This document shows, one piece after another, positions 14,809-21,788 of a stretch of 22,253 nucleotides of DNA. This DNA is from Candidatus Omnitrophota bacterium (lineage in GTDB: Bacteria > Omnitrophota > Gorgyraeia > Gorgyraeales > Gorgyraeaceae): NCBI GenBank assembly GCA_026387215.1, contig JAPLMC010000093.1, positions 1-22,253 on the forward strand, written 5' to 3'. A program made the position numbers and the translations under genes. The notes beneath the pieces are model-generated. The model ran no database searches and was not told the DNA's origin. It saw nothing but the letters and a program-made list of their open reading frames with translations. Positions within the stretch are counted from its first letter, which is position 1; each line of letters starts with the position of its first letter.

Positions 14809-14884
14809 TTTGGCAGACTAAAGTCTGCCCTACAATATTGTCGCAAAGGCCTTCGTAAGCAGGCAGGTTAAAACCTGCCTATTT
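14809..14884 (-). repeat. Two-hairpin junction repeat, 76 bp, copy 2
   Basis: Partner of 5577-5652. The outer stem GGCAGACTAAAGTCTGCC is perfect, and so is the inner CAGGTTAAAACCTG, flanked by further pairing (AGGCAGG/CCTGCCT). It spans the end of the heptose kinase gene (stop at 14879) and stops 19 bases before the kdsB ATG. All 13 differences from copy 1 over the first 70 columns are transitions. Confidence 0.85.
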
Positions 14885-15868
14885 TCGACCTTTACCTATA
14901 ATTCTTGCTAATAATTCCTTCTGCGTAATAACAGCTATCCCAACTTTACCAACCACTATACCTGCAGCTATATTTGAAATATACGCTGCATCTTTCATGT
15001 CTACTCCAAGCGCTAGCGCCAAAGTAAACGCGCTTATCACGGTATCCCCTGCTCCGGAAACATCAAACACTTCCTGCGCAACAGTAGGTATGTGGGTTAC
15101 AGCACCACTTTTTTGAAACAACTGCATACCATTTTCTCCCAAAGTTACCAGAACGCCTTCACAATCTAATTTTTTGAGAAGCGTTTTGCCTATTTTTAAT
15201 ACGCTCTGGCTATCCTTGGCCTTCATGCCTATAGCCTGAGCTGCTTCATGATGGTTAGGAGTTATTGCTGTCACACCTCTGTAATAAGAAAAATGCTCTT
15301 CCTTCGGGTCTACAGTAATAATCTTTTTCTTTTTCTTCGCTACAGTTAAAATCTCTTTTAATAGCCTAGCTGAAATAACGCCTTTACCGTAATCTTCTAT
15401 TATAATCGCATCCATTTCATCAATTATATCCTTAATATATGAAATAATATTATCTAATACGCCGGCGGAAATGCCCTCTATCTTCTCCCTATCAATCCTC
15501 ACTACCTGTTGATGGTTCGCAACCACTCTTGTTTTTAATGTCGTGGGCCTGCTATCATCTGTAATAATACCGTCTATATTTATGCCTTTTTCTGTAAGGC
15601 CTTCTTTAAGTATGCCCGCTCTTTCATCGCTTCCAGTAATCCCTGCTATGTACGCCTTGGCCCCCAGCGAAGCAATATTATTTGCAACATTAGCTGCTCC
15701 ACCAGGCATAAATGATTCTGACTTAACCCACACTACAGGCACAGGCGCTTCAGGAGAAATCCTAGAAACTTCGCCCCACACAAATTCGTCCAAAATTAAA
15801 TCCCCTATTACCAGGACCTTTGTATTGCTGAATTTCGATATTATTCTTTTTAATTTATCTATCTTCAT
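14879..15868 (-). CDS. rfaE1: D-glycero-beta-D-manno-heptose-7-phosphate kinase (kinase half of HldE)
   Basis: A 329-residue PfkB-family sugar kinase. Motifs: VIGDLILDEFVWGEVSRISPEAP (residues 20-41), which is the HldE/RfaE kinase signature, MPGGAANVANNIASLG (54-69), VDPKEE near 186, and DVSGAGDTVISAF (269-281) with the catalytic Asp275. It phosphorylates heptose 7-phosphate to the 1,7-bisphosphate on the way to ADP-heptose, the donor for inner-core heptosyltransferases. It ends where the kinase domain ends; the cytidylyltransferase-like ADP-transfer domain of E. coli HldE is absent, so a separate transferase gene is expected elsewhere. Its ATG overlaps the TGA of the upstream deoxyhypusine-synthase-like gene (ATGA). 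The last codons lie in the repeat 14809-14884. Confidence 0.92.
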   Translation of the reverse strand: MKIDKLKRIISKFSNTKVLVIGDLILDEFVWGEVSRISPEAPVPVVWVKSESFMPGGAANVANNIASLGAKAYIAGITGSDERAGILKEGLTEKGINIDGIITDDSRPTTLKTRVVANHQQVVRIDREKIEGISAGVLDNIISYIKDIIDEMDAIIIEDYGKGVISARLLKEILTVAKKKKKIITVDPKEEHFSYYRGVTAITPNHHEAAQAIGMKAKDSQSVLKIGKTLLKKLDCEGVLVTLGENGMQLFQKSGAVTHIPTVAQEVFDVSGAGDTVISAFTLALALGVDMKDAAYISNIAAGIVVGKVGIAVITQKELLARIIGKGRK

Positions 15869-16812
15869 ATTTTCTCTATAACTGCTTGGCCAAGAAGCGG
15901 CAACAGTATTTCATGATGGCCTATTATATTATAGCCTTTTCCGCCTGACTTCACTGGTCTGGCAACCACATTCTGATATGGCCTGTAATGTTGTATCATA
16001 TCAAAGTTAACTGCAGTAAAATCTTTTACCTTATAACCCAGATTTCTTGCAACATTTATTGCCTTTAAGAAAATCTCAGGAAGAATTACTGAAGAACCTA
16101 TATTTAGCACCACACCTCCATCTCCTAGCGCTGCAACTTCTTCTATTAGGCTATGAAAATCCTTCAGCGAAGCCTCACCTGCTGCTGAGGCGTTAAAACT
16201 GGGATGTTGGTGTATTATGTCAGTCCCTATAGCAATATGAACAGTTGAGAGAACATTTTCTTTTAAAGCGTTATACAATAAACTATAATTTCTAAAAGGA
16301 AGTTTTTCGTCCTTTATCACTTCAGCTATTGCCTGACCAGCTCCCATATCCTTTTCAACAGCTTCTTCAAGGGCGCCATTTATATATAAAGCTGTCTCTT
16401 TTGCCATGCCAAAACTTCCATCTTCTAAGGCACCAGGAACATCTTCCGACGTCCTGCCTATGAGAGCTATTTCAAAATCATGTATCGCTCCAGCGCCATT
16501 CAGAGAAATAGCCGTAATGACTTTTTTCTTCATTAATTCTATAATAACTGGGTTTAAGCCGCATTTAATAACATGAGCGCCCATCATAAATACAACAGGT
16601 TTTTTATTGCTGCGGCTGGAAACAATAGCTTCTACGACTGCTTTAAAATCAGTTCCTGCTAATATTTTTGGGAGAGAGTTATAGAAATCAGAAAAGGCTG
16701 CGCCTTTTGAAGGAGGTTTGGCAAAATCTTCATATTTTACCTTACACATCCTTTTTGATATAGAGTAAGTCTTTAATTTATCGAGATTTATCTTTGGTTT
16801 ATCATTTGACAT
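15865..16812 (-). CDS. Deoxyhypusine-synthase-like protein of unknown role
   Basis: A 315-residue soluble protein, first in its operon. The segment VVFMMGAHVIKCGLNPVI and then ISLNGAGAIHDFEIALIGRT recalls the NAD-binding core of the deoxyhypusine synthase superfamily (family pattern 'GA....GL...I..L...v......NGA...HD.E.al'). SEDVPGALEDGSFGMAKET follows, and near the C-terminus PVKSGGKGYNIIGHHEILLPLL. I do not see the hypusine-synthase active-site Lys context, so I do not call it that enzyme. ATG 16812 is preferred over GTG 16821, because the GTG lies inside the ribosome site AGGGTG. A strong promoter lies just upstream and the heptose kinase gene overlaps by 4 bases, so a role linked to heptose or core sugar supply is possible but unproven. 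Confidence 0.55.
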   Translation of the reverse strand: MSNDKPKINLDKLKTYSISKRMCKVKYEDFAKPPSKGAAFSDFYNSLPKILAGTDFKAVVEAIVSSRSNKKPVVFMMGAHVIKCGLNPVIIELMKKKVITAISLNGAGAIHDFEIALIGRTSEDVPGALEDGSFGMAKETALYINGALEEAVEKDMGAGQAIAEVIKDEKLPFRNYSLLYNALKENVLSTVHIAIGTDIIHQHPSFNASAAGEASLKDFHSLIEEVAALGDGGVVLNIGSSVILPEIFLKAINVARNLGYKVKDFTAVNFDMIQHYRPYQNVVARPVKSGGKGYNIIGHHEILLPLLGQAVIEKI

Positions 16813-16835
16813 ATTAATCACCCTTTAACCCGTGT

Positions 16836-16864
16836 ATTGTAACATCAATAATGCCGAGTGTCAA
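16836..16864 (-). promoter_or_regulatory. Sigma-70 type promoter of the heptose/KDO operon
   Basis: On the minus strand TTGACA (16864-16859) and TACAAT (16841-16836) are 17 bases apart. A start near 16829 leaves about 17 bases before ATG 16812. It lies in the 72-base gap after the DUF3108 gene, and the genes that follow down to kdsC have no comparable site. Confidence 0.75.
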
Positions 16865-16884
16865 GGCTATGCAATATTGCTAAT

Positions 16885-17688
16885 TTATTCTATTTTTTGG
16901 AGAGTTATGGTGATAGTCCCTACAAATGGGATATTGCTTTGCACTACTATCAGAAGCGGCACGCGCTGCTGGTCTGCTGAAAACCATATGCTGACCTTTG
17001 CATTTTTGTTCAGTTCTCCTTGGAACCAAGACATAGGTTGCGCCATAAATGCCTGCCAGTTTCCAAGGCCTTTAATATTTACAATGCCCCTACCCGTAAC
17101 CTTTGTTTCAAGAAACCAGTTTTTATCGTCCAAATGCACATTTGCAAAAAGAACCTCGCCTGGATTTATACTGCTAAGCCTGAAATAATAAATGCAGCTT
17201 ACTGGATCCTGCACGCCCTTTGGCACATTAAATTCTTTTTTTTCGTTCGTAATCCTTGAAACACAAATCGCCTTTCCTTTCTCTTGATCAAAGTCCACGT
17301 ATTCATCTCTATATTTTTTCCCTTCTTTCTGTTTTTTATCAAACCTTATGGGATACAGTTCTTTTATATCAACATATGTAGCTATCTCGTCTTCTATCTT
17401 GAAAAGCTTTGCCACGAAAGAAGTTGTCTCTGCCTTTGCAACTATGCAATAGACCTCATGGCCATTTAGCTCCGTAATTTCCTTTACCAGCAAAGTTGCA
17501 AATCCAACATCCATACCCATCCACTCTGCCTTATATGTAAGTTTTTCCCCAACTCGCAGCTGAGGTTTAGGAACCTCTATCTTAATCTCCTCTGGCTTCC
17601 TTGCTTCTTTAATCTTATAACTTGATGTTATGCCGCAACCAGAGATAAAAATAATCATGGAAATTATTAAAAAATATATTTTTTTCAT
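16885..17688 (-). CDS. DUF3108 family lipoprotein
   Basis: A 267-residue protein with a lipoprotein signal: MKK, a hydrophobic stretch, and ISGC with Cys18 as the lipidation site. After a short linker comes RVGEKLTYKAEWMGMDVGFATLLVKE, the opening of the DUF3108 domain, which fills the rest of the protein (AKAETTSFVAKLFKIEDEIATYVD, YPIRFDKKQKEGKKYRDE, IWFSADQQRVPLLI). DUF3108 proteins are beta-rich, exported, and of unknown function; a lipid-like ligand or an envelope assembly role has been suggested by fold alone. Here the protein is presumably tethered to a membrane facing the periplasm. The ribosome site AAGGA is close to the ATG. It ends the polysaccharide block that begins with the GT4 gene and lies before the promoter of the KDO operon. 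Confidence 0.85.
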   Translation of the reverse strand: MKKIYFLIISMIIFISGCGITSSYKIKEARKPEEIKIEVPKPQLRVGEKLTYKAEWMGMDVGFATLLVKEITELNGHEVYCIVAKAETTSFVAKLFKIEDEIATYVDIKELYPIRFDKKQKEGKKYRDEYVDFDQEKGKAICVSRITNEKKEFNVPKGVQDPVSCIYYFRLSSINPGEVLFANVHLDDKNWFLETKVTGRGIVNIKGLGNWQAFMAQPMSWFQGELNKNAKVSIWFSADQQRVPLLIVVQSNIPFVGTITITLQKIE

Positions 17689-17708
17689 ATGTCCTTGTAA
17701 TAGTTTTA

Positions 17709-17782
17709 AGTTATAAGCTTTAAGTCGTAAGATTTTTGGGAAATATTTTTTGCTTATGGCTCAAGGCTTGCAGCTTATAACT
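17709..17782 (-). repeat. AGCTTATAA-type inverted repeat, copy 1
   Basis: AGTTATAAGCT (17709-17719) and AGCTTATAACT (17772-17782) form a perfect 11-bp inverted repeat, and the pairing continues inward with mismatches. The outer right arm encodes the last residues (SCKP) and the stop of the GT9 gene. A 23-base segment at 17709-17731 matches 19839-19861 at 19 positions. Confidence 0.65.
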
Positions 17783-18810
17783 GGAATATCTAATAATCTT
17801 TTTGCTTCCTCAAATACATCTTCCGCTCTAATTGCTTTAAGACATAAAAAATCTTTTTTGCAATCATGTGCAAGACATTCAACACAGCCAACATCTTTAT
17901 GAATAGCTACAGATTTGTCTCCCAGAGGCTTCCACCTAACAGGGCTAAGGCCTTTCTGATTTCTTCCGAATATAGAAATAACAGGAGTTCCTATCCCTGC
18001 TGCAACATGAGCTGGGCCTGAATCATTTGATATAACCAGGCTTGCCTTTTTAAATAATGCAGCTAATTCCCCAAGAGTTGTAGGTTCGTAGAAAAAAACC
18101 GGTTTATTTTTCATCATCGCTCTTACTTTTTCTCCAAGCTTTGCCTGATCTGGCGCTAAATTAATCATAGCCTTTATTTTTAAATTCTCTATGATCATAT
18201 CCCCTATCTTAGCAAAGTTTTCAAAAGGCCACATCTTTGACTTACAGCTAGCTCCCGGATGAAGGATTACAAATTTTTCTCCATTATTTATACCAAGATC
18301 TCCTAGAATATCATCCACTTTTTTTTCATCCTCACTCTGAACATATATAAAAGGATTTGAAAATTCCGGACTTATTCCAAGATAACGCAATATATCCAAT
18401 GAATATTCAGCCTCATGTTTTTCGCCTAATTTTTTTATATACTTTATTTTATCCGTAAGCAGGAAATCAGCCTTGCCTCTGGCATATCCTATCCTTACGG
18501 AAATTCCCGCTAAAAAACAGAGGAGATTCATCCTTTTAGTTGAATGTAAATTCAAAACCATGTTAAATTTTTTTGCTCTTAGCCATTTTATAAAACTAAG
18601 ATTTTTCAGAATCCCCTTATGTTTTTTATTTTTATCATATACTATCACTTCATCAATATCCGGATTCCCTTTTAATATATCTTCTATTCTTGGTTGAACC
18701 ATAATTGCAATATAATCGTTTGGAAACGCTTTTCTTACAGCCTTTATAGCAGGTAAAGACAATATCACATCACCTATTCTGTCAGTTCTTGTAATAAGTA
18801 TTCGTTTCAT
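17761..18810 (-). CDS. Family 9 glycosyltransferase (heptosyltransferase type), third in the row
   Basis: A 349-residue GT-B enzyme of the ADP-heptose:LPS heptosyltransferase family, acting at the cytoplasmic side of the inner membrane on the growing core. The N-terminal domain opens MKRILITRTDRIGDVILSLPAI, where the conserved Asp/Gly (DRIGD) is near the acceptor site. The C-terminal domain has VILHPGASCKSKMWPFENFAKI and SNDSGPAHVAAGIGTPVISIFG, the sugar-nucleotide site. Near the end, CVECLAHDCKKDFLC gives four cysteines before the last helix. I start at ATG 18810; the TTG at 18819 adds only three residues. No strong ribosome site is seen, and the 40-bp palindrome (18820-18859) ends 9 bases before the ATG. 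The sugar moved cannot be stated. Confidence 0.88.
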   Translation of the reverse strand: MKRILITRTDRIGDVILSLPAIKAVRKAFPNDYIAIMVQPRIEDILKGNPDIDEVIVYDKNKKHKGILKNLSFIKWLRAKKFNMVLNLHSTKRMNLLCFLAGISVRIGYARGKADFLLTDKIKYIKKLGEKHEAEYSLDILRYLGISPEFSNPFIYVQSEDEKKVDDILGDLGINNGEKFVILHPGASCKSKMWPFENFAKIGDMIIENLKIKAMINLAPDQAKLGEKVRAMMKNKPVFFYEPTTLGELAALFKKASLVISNDSGPAHVAAGIGTPVISIFGRNQKGLSPVRWKPLGDKSVAIHKDVGCVECLAHDCKKDFLCLKAIRAEDVFEEAKRLLDIPVISCKP

Positions 18811-18819
18811 ATCAATCAA

Positions 18820-18859
18820 AAACTTGACAAATGTGACATTGTCAAAATGTCAAGTTTAT
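18820..18859 (-). repeat. 40-bp palindrome, copy between two GT9 genes
   Basis: AAACTTGACA (18820-18829) and TGTCAAGTTT (18848-18857) are perfect 10-bp inverted arms. The element supplies the final codons (INLTF) and the TGA of the upstream GT9 gene and ends 9 bases before the next ATG. Same length and arm sequence as the copies at 11624 and 20923. Confidence 0.85.
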
Positions 18860-19810
18860 TGCTTTTAGAACATCTTCCGCATTTATAGAATACATGCACT
18901 CATGAGTTCCGTATTGACACTGCGCTTTTTTGCACGGAGAACATTTAAGATTTTTTCGTATTACCCTGTCTTTATTGCCTCTTGGGCCATATTCTTCAGG
19001 GTCAGTCGGCCCAAATATAGCTATAACCTTTACCCCGAGATCAGACGCTATATGCATACTGGCGCTATCACCTGTCAAAAGCAAGTTAAATTTTTCCACA
19101 AGTGCAAAAAGTTCATTTAAACTTGTCTTCCCAGTTAAATCAAGAAGCCCTGGTTGTTTTACTTTAGAGGCGATTTCCTTTGACAGCCCAGACTCATTTG
19201 CATCCCCTATTAAAACAACTTTATGCTTCTGGTTTTTAAGGAGGCTATTTATAACATCTATAAACCCGTCTATTTTCCACTGCTTTAGATGGCTCTTACT
19301 CCCAGGGCATACCCCTATAATCATGTTCGTATTTCTAATGCCATTATCTTGTAAGGCGCTTTCTATTTTTTCCCTGGCCTGGCTATCTATATAAATATTT
19401 TTTTGCTCCCTATAAATTATTCCAAAAGGCCTCAAACGCTCCAAGTGTATCAATCTTTTATGAACGATTCCTGATTTATATTTTACAAACAACTCAGTTC
19501 TGTATTTTGCTCCGATAAGTATCGGCAAAAGGCTTGTCTTCATATCAATCGCCATGTCATATTTTTCAGCTTTAAGTTTTTTTATAAATACCGCCTTATC
19601 TTTTAGTCTAGCATGCTTATCGTAAACAAAAACCCTGTTAATCCTGGGATATTTTTCAAAAACCTGCTCAGGCCTTGGGCCTACCACAACATCTATAATT
19701 GCATCTGGAAAATTATCTTTCAGGGCGGATAAAACAGGTAAGGTCAAAATTACATCCCCAATATTAGAAAGAGTAATAAAGAGAATTTTATGAACATTAT
19801 TAAGCTTCAT
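18842..19810 (-). CDS. Family 9 glycosyltransferase (heptosyltransferase type), second in the row
   Basis: A 322-residue GT-B protein. It begins with HKILFITLSNIGDVILTLPVLSAL, the family's N-terminal strand and the Gly-Asp motif. The donor domain has IGVCPGSKSHLKQWKIDGF, then LLTGDSASMHIASDLGVKVIAIFGPTDPEEYGP. The C-terminal four-cysteine motif is CSPCKKAQCQYGTHEC, followed by INAEDVLKAI. In its sugar-site loop GDSAS replaces the NDSGP of its two neighbours, so its donor or acceptor may differ. Together with the flanking GT9 genes it would add consecutive core sugars. The ATG at 19810 is the first plausible start. The last five residues are encoded in the 40-bp palindrome. I cannot say whether it moves heptose or another sugar. 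Confidence 0.88.
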   Translation of the reverse strand: MKLNNVHKILFITLSNIGDVILTLPVLSALKDNFPDAIIDVVVGPRPEQVFEKYPRINRVFVYDKHARLKDKAVFIKKLKAEKYDMAIDMKTSLLPILIGAKYRTELFVKYKSGIVHKRLIHLERLRPFGIIYREQKNIYIDSQAREKIESALQDNGIRNTNMIIGVCPGSKSHLKQWKIDGFIDVINSLLKNQKHKVVLIGDANESGLSKEIASKVKQPGLLDLTGKTSLNELFALVEKFNLLLTGDSASMHIASDLGVKVIAIFGPTDPEEYGPRGNKDRVIRKNLKCSPCKKAQCQYGTHECMYSINAEDVLKAINLTF

Positions 19811-19838
19811 ATATTAAACTCAAATTTTGGGTTAAACT

Positions 19839-19896
19839 AGCTTTAAGCTATAAGTCATAAGTTTTTCTTACAGCTTAAAATTTATAACATACAGCT
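19839..19896 (-). repeat. AGCTTATAA-type inverted repeat, copy 2
   Basis: The 23 bases 19839-19861 match 17709-17731 at 19 positions, and the far arm holds CAGCTTAAAATTTATAA with weaker pairing. It fills the gap between two GT9 genes and reaches the stop of the upstream one at 19895. Confidence 0.5.
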
Positions 19897-20905
19897 AATT
19901 TCTTATAATATTTTCAACTGCCTCAAATACTTCTTCCACGCTCACTGCTTTCATGCACATGTTATCTCTGCATTTAACGTCATAGCAGGGAATCTTGCAA
20001 CCTATATCTTTATGCAAAACTTTGCTTTTCCCTCCTCCATATGGTCCTGTTAACTTAGCAGAAGTAGGCCCGAAAATAGCTATAACGCTCGCTCCTGTTG
20101 CAGCTGCAATATGCATGGGACCGGAATCGTTTGAAATAACACACACTGCTTTTTTAAAAATAGCTCCAAGTGTTTTTAAACTAGTCTTTCCACATAGTAT
20201 AAAAGGCTTATGTTTCATTAAGTCTGCTATGGTTTCAGCCAAAGCAATATCCTTTTCTGCGCCTGTTAAGACAATATGTGCTCCTAAAATTTTAAATATC
20301 TTATCTCCTAATTTTGCAAAGTTCTCAGCAGGCCATCTTTTAGGATTCCAGTTCCCTCCTGCGTTAAGAATTACAAAATTTTTATAATTTATACCGGCAT
20401 CCCTCAAAATTTTTTCTCCTTCTTCTATATCCTTGCTAGAAATACAGATTTCATAATTTTTATTTTTAGCTTCTATGCCAACTATTTTCCCGAGATTTAA
20501 AAAATATTCTACCTTATGTAATTCCTTATGCGGAATATCCACTCTTCTGGTCAATAGAAATCCTGCTCTCTTGGACCGGTAACCAACCCTCGTTGGTATC
20601 TTTGAAAATAAAAGCAAAAGAGTCCTGCTCAAGGATTTTCTTAGTATAAAAGCTGTGTCAAAATTTTTCGATCTAAGATAGGCTACTATGGAAAATCTTC
20701 TGAGCAAATTCTTGTGCTGCTTTTTTTCGTCATAGATTATTATTTCATCTATGTTCGAGTTCCCTTCCAAAATCTCATAGCATCTGGGATGCGTAAGAAT
20801 AGCGATGTATGATTTAGGATACTTCTCTTTTATTGCCCTTATAAAAGGCGTAGCAAAAAGCGTATCGCCAAGCCAATTAACATTTACAATAAGTATACGT
20901 TTCAT
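19895..20905 (-). CDS. Family 9 glycosyltransferase (heptosyltransferase type), first in the row
   Basis: A 336-residue GT-B enzyme from ATG 20905, chosen because AGGGG lies a proper distance upstream. The frame extends 12 codons further to a TTG inside the 40-bp palindrome, and those residues are not family-like. It starts MKRILIVNVNWLGDTLFATPFIRAI (the WLGD form of the Gly-Asp motif), has VILNAGGNWNPKRWPAENFAKL, where GGNWxxKRWP is typical of WaaF-like enzymes, and SNDSGPMHIAAATGASVIAIFGPTSAKLTGPYG. The cysteine motif is CKIPCYDVKCRDNMC, then VSVEEVFEAV. It may be the first heptose-adding enzyme of the three because of its closeness to the WaaF pattern; that is inference. The deacetylase gene lies upstream across the palindrome. 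Confidence 0.9.
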   Translation of the reverse strand: MKRILIVNVNWLGDTLFATPFIRAIKEKYPKSYIAILTHPRCYEILEGNSNIDEIIIYDEKKQHKNLLRRFSIVAYLRSKNFDTAFILRKSLSRTLLLLFSKIPTRVGYRSKRAGFLLTRRVDIPHKELHKVEYFLNLGKIVGIEAKNKNYEICISSKDIEEGEKILRDAGINYKNFVILNAGGNWNPKRWPAENFAKLGDKIFKILGAHIVLTGAEKDIALAETIADLMKHKPFILCGKTSLKTLGAIFKKAVCVISNDSGPMHIAAATGASVIAIFGPTSAKLTGPYGGGKSKVLHKDIGCKIPCYDVKCRDNMCMKAVSVEEVFEAVENIIRN

Positions 20906-20922
20906 ACAAACCCCTAATCGCA

Positions 20923-20962
20923 AAACTTTACAAACTGACAATGTAAGTTTTGTAAAGTTTAT
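20923..20962 (-). repeat. 40-bp palindrome, copy after the deacetylase gene
   Basis: AAACTTTACAAA (20923-20934) and TTTGTAAAGTTT (20949-20960) are perfect 12-bp arms with a 14-base centre. It begins 2 bases after the deacetylase stop codon and ends 17 bases before the GT9 ATG. A follow-on T-rich tract as in a terminator is absent on the coding strand. Confidence 0.85.
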
Positions 20963-20964
20963 TT

Positions 20965-21744
20965 TCAGTCCTTGTCCCTATGCTCCTTGATCCAGGTATA
21001 AAACCCAGTTATCTCAAACCAAAATACCAACAAATTGTCTGAAGTGCTTGATATCCTAAGGCGTTTCATAGCAAATAAATCATGCTTGGGATATTTTTTG
21101 CCAGGATTTGTTGCAACCGCAATTTTATAACCTGCCTCTATGACCTTTGCCCTAACATCTTTATTAAATCCACCCAGAGGATAGCTAAAAGAGCTTGTTT
21201 CTTTATTTAGATGGCTTTCTATTACTGATTTAGAGCCACTTATCTCGGAATCCAGATTCTCTTTTGGCTGAGTAGGAAGCCATGGATGAGTCATGGCATG
21301 GCTGCCTATTTCAATAAATCCGCTTTCATACATTTCCAAAATCTGTTTCCATGTCAAATAATCATCGGTGCCTACCAGCGCAGGTATTATAAAAATAGTC
21401 GCGTGCAAGCCAAGTTGTTTTAAAACAGGATATGCGTTAAAATAATTATTTTTATAACCGTCGTCAAAAGTAATAGCTATTGTTTTTGGAGGAAATTTAT
21501 TTCCCTTTAGTATACCGGACAAATCTTCAAGTTTTACAACGTTATAATGCTGATTTTTCAGGAAGTTCATCTGTGTTTTGAAACTTTCCGGAGAAACGCT
21601 TAGCCTGGAACTATCGCTATTCTCATCTATATTATGATACATAATAATTGGAACCACATACTGCGCCTTAGCATATAAAACTGCTACTGCTGCTAATAGA
21701 ACTATAACAATAATTACATATCTTTTTCTTATGCTAAATTTCAT
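20965..21744 (-). CDS. Membrane-anchored polysaccharide deacetylase (NodB/PgaB family)
   Basis: A 259-residue protein with an N-terminal membrane anchor (about residues 9-25) and a catalytic domain outside the cytoplasm. NodB motifs: ITFDDGYKNN with Asp94 and Asp95 (92-97), SHAMTHPWL with metal-binding His149 and His153, and FSYPLGGFNKDV, the third motif in the PgaB/IcaB style. IMYHNID near 34-40 is also typical of that group, which removes acetyl groups from N-acetylated polysaccharides with the help of a divalent metal. The substrate could be an exported polymer or peptidoglycan; the adjacent glycosyltransferases favour a polysaccharide. AGGATC lies 5 bases before the ATG. It follows the GT4 gene after 44 bases that hold a trace of the 76-bp repeat family. 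Confidence 0.88.
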   Translation of the reverse strand: MKFSIRKRYVIIVIVLLAAVAVLYAKAQYVVPIIMYHNIDENSDSSRLSVSPESFKTQMNFLKNQHYNVVKLEDLSGILKGNKFPPKTIAITFDDGYKNNYFNAYPVLKQLGLHATIFIIPALVGTDDYLTWKQILEMYESGFIEIGSHAMTHPWLPTQPKENLDSEISGSKSVIESHLNKETSSFSYPLGGFNKDVRAKVIEAGYKIAVATNPGKKYPKHDLFAMKRLRISSTSDNLLVFWFEITGFYTWIKEHRDKD

Positions 21745-21770
21745 TTGATCCTATGTTTTTTAACAGATTA

Positions 21771-21787
21771 TGGCACGCTGAAGTCTG
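21771..21787 (-). repeat. Solo hairpin related to the 76-bp repeat
   Basis: TGGCACGCTGAAGTCTG matches the outer hairpin of copy 2 (TGGCAGACTAAAGTCTG) at 14 of 17 positions, and lies in the gap between the GT4 and deacetylase genes. The rest of the element is not seen. Confidence 0.4.
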
Positions 21788-21788
21788 A

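Noticed and set aside
20923..20962. 40-bp palindromes as ordinary Rho-independent terminators
   Set aside because: Stems are A/T rich, lack the T-tract on the coding strand in at least two copies, and sit right before start codons of co-directional genes.
5577..20962. CRISPR-like array from the repeated palindromes
   Set aside because: Copies are kilobases apart, in different families, and each lies at a gene junction; no regular repeat-spacer unit exists.
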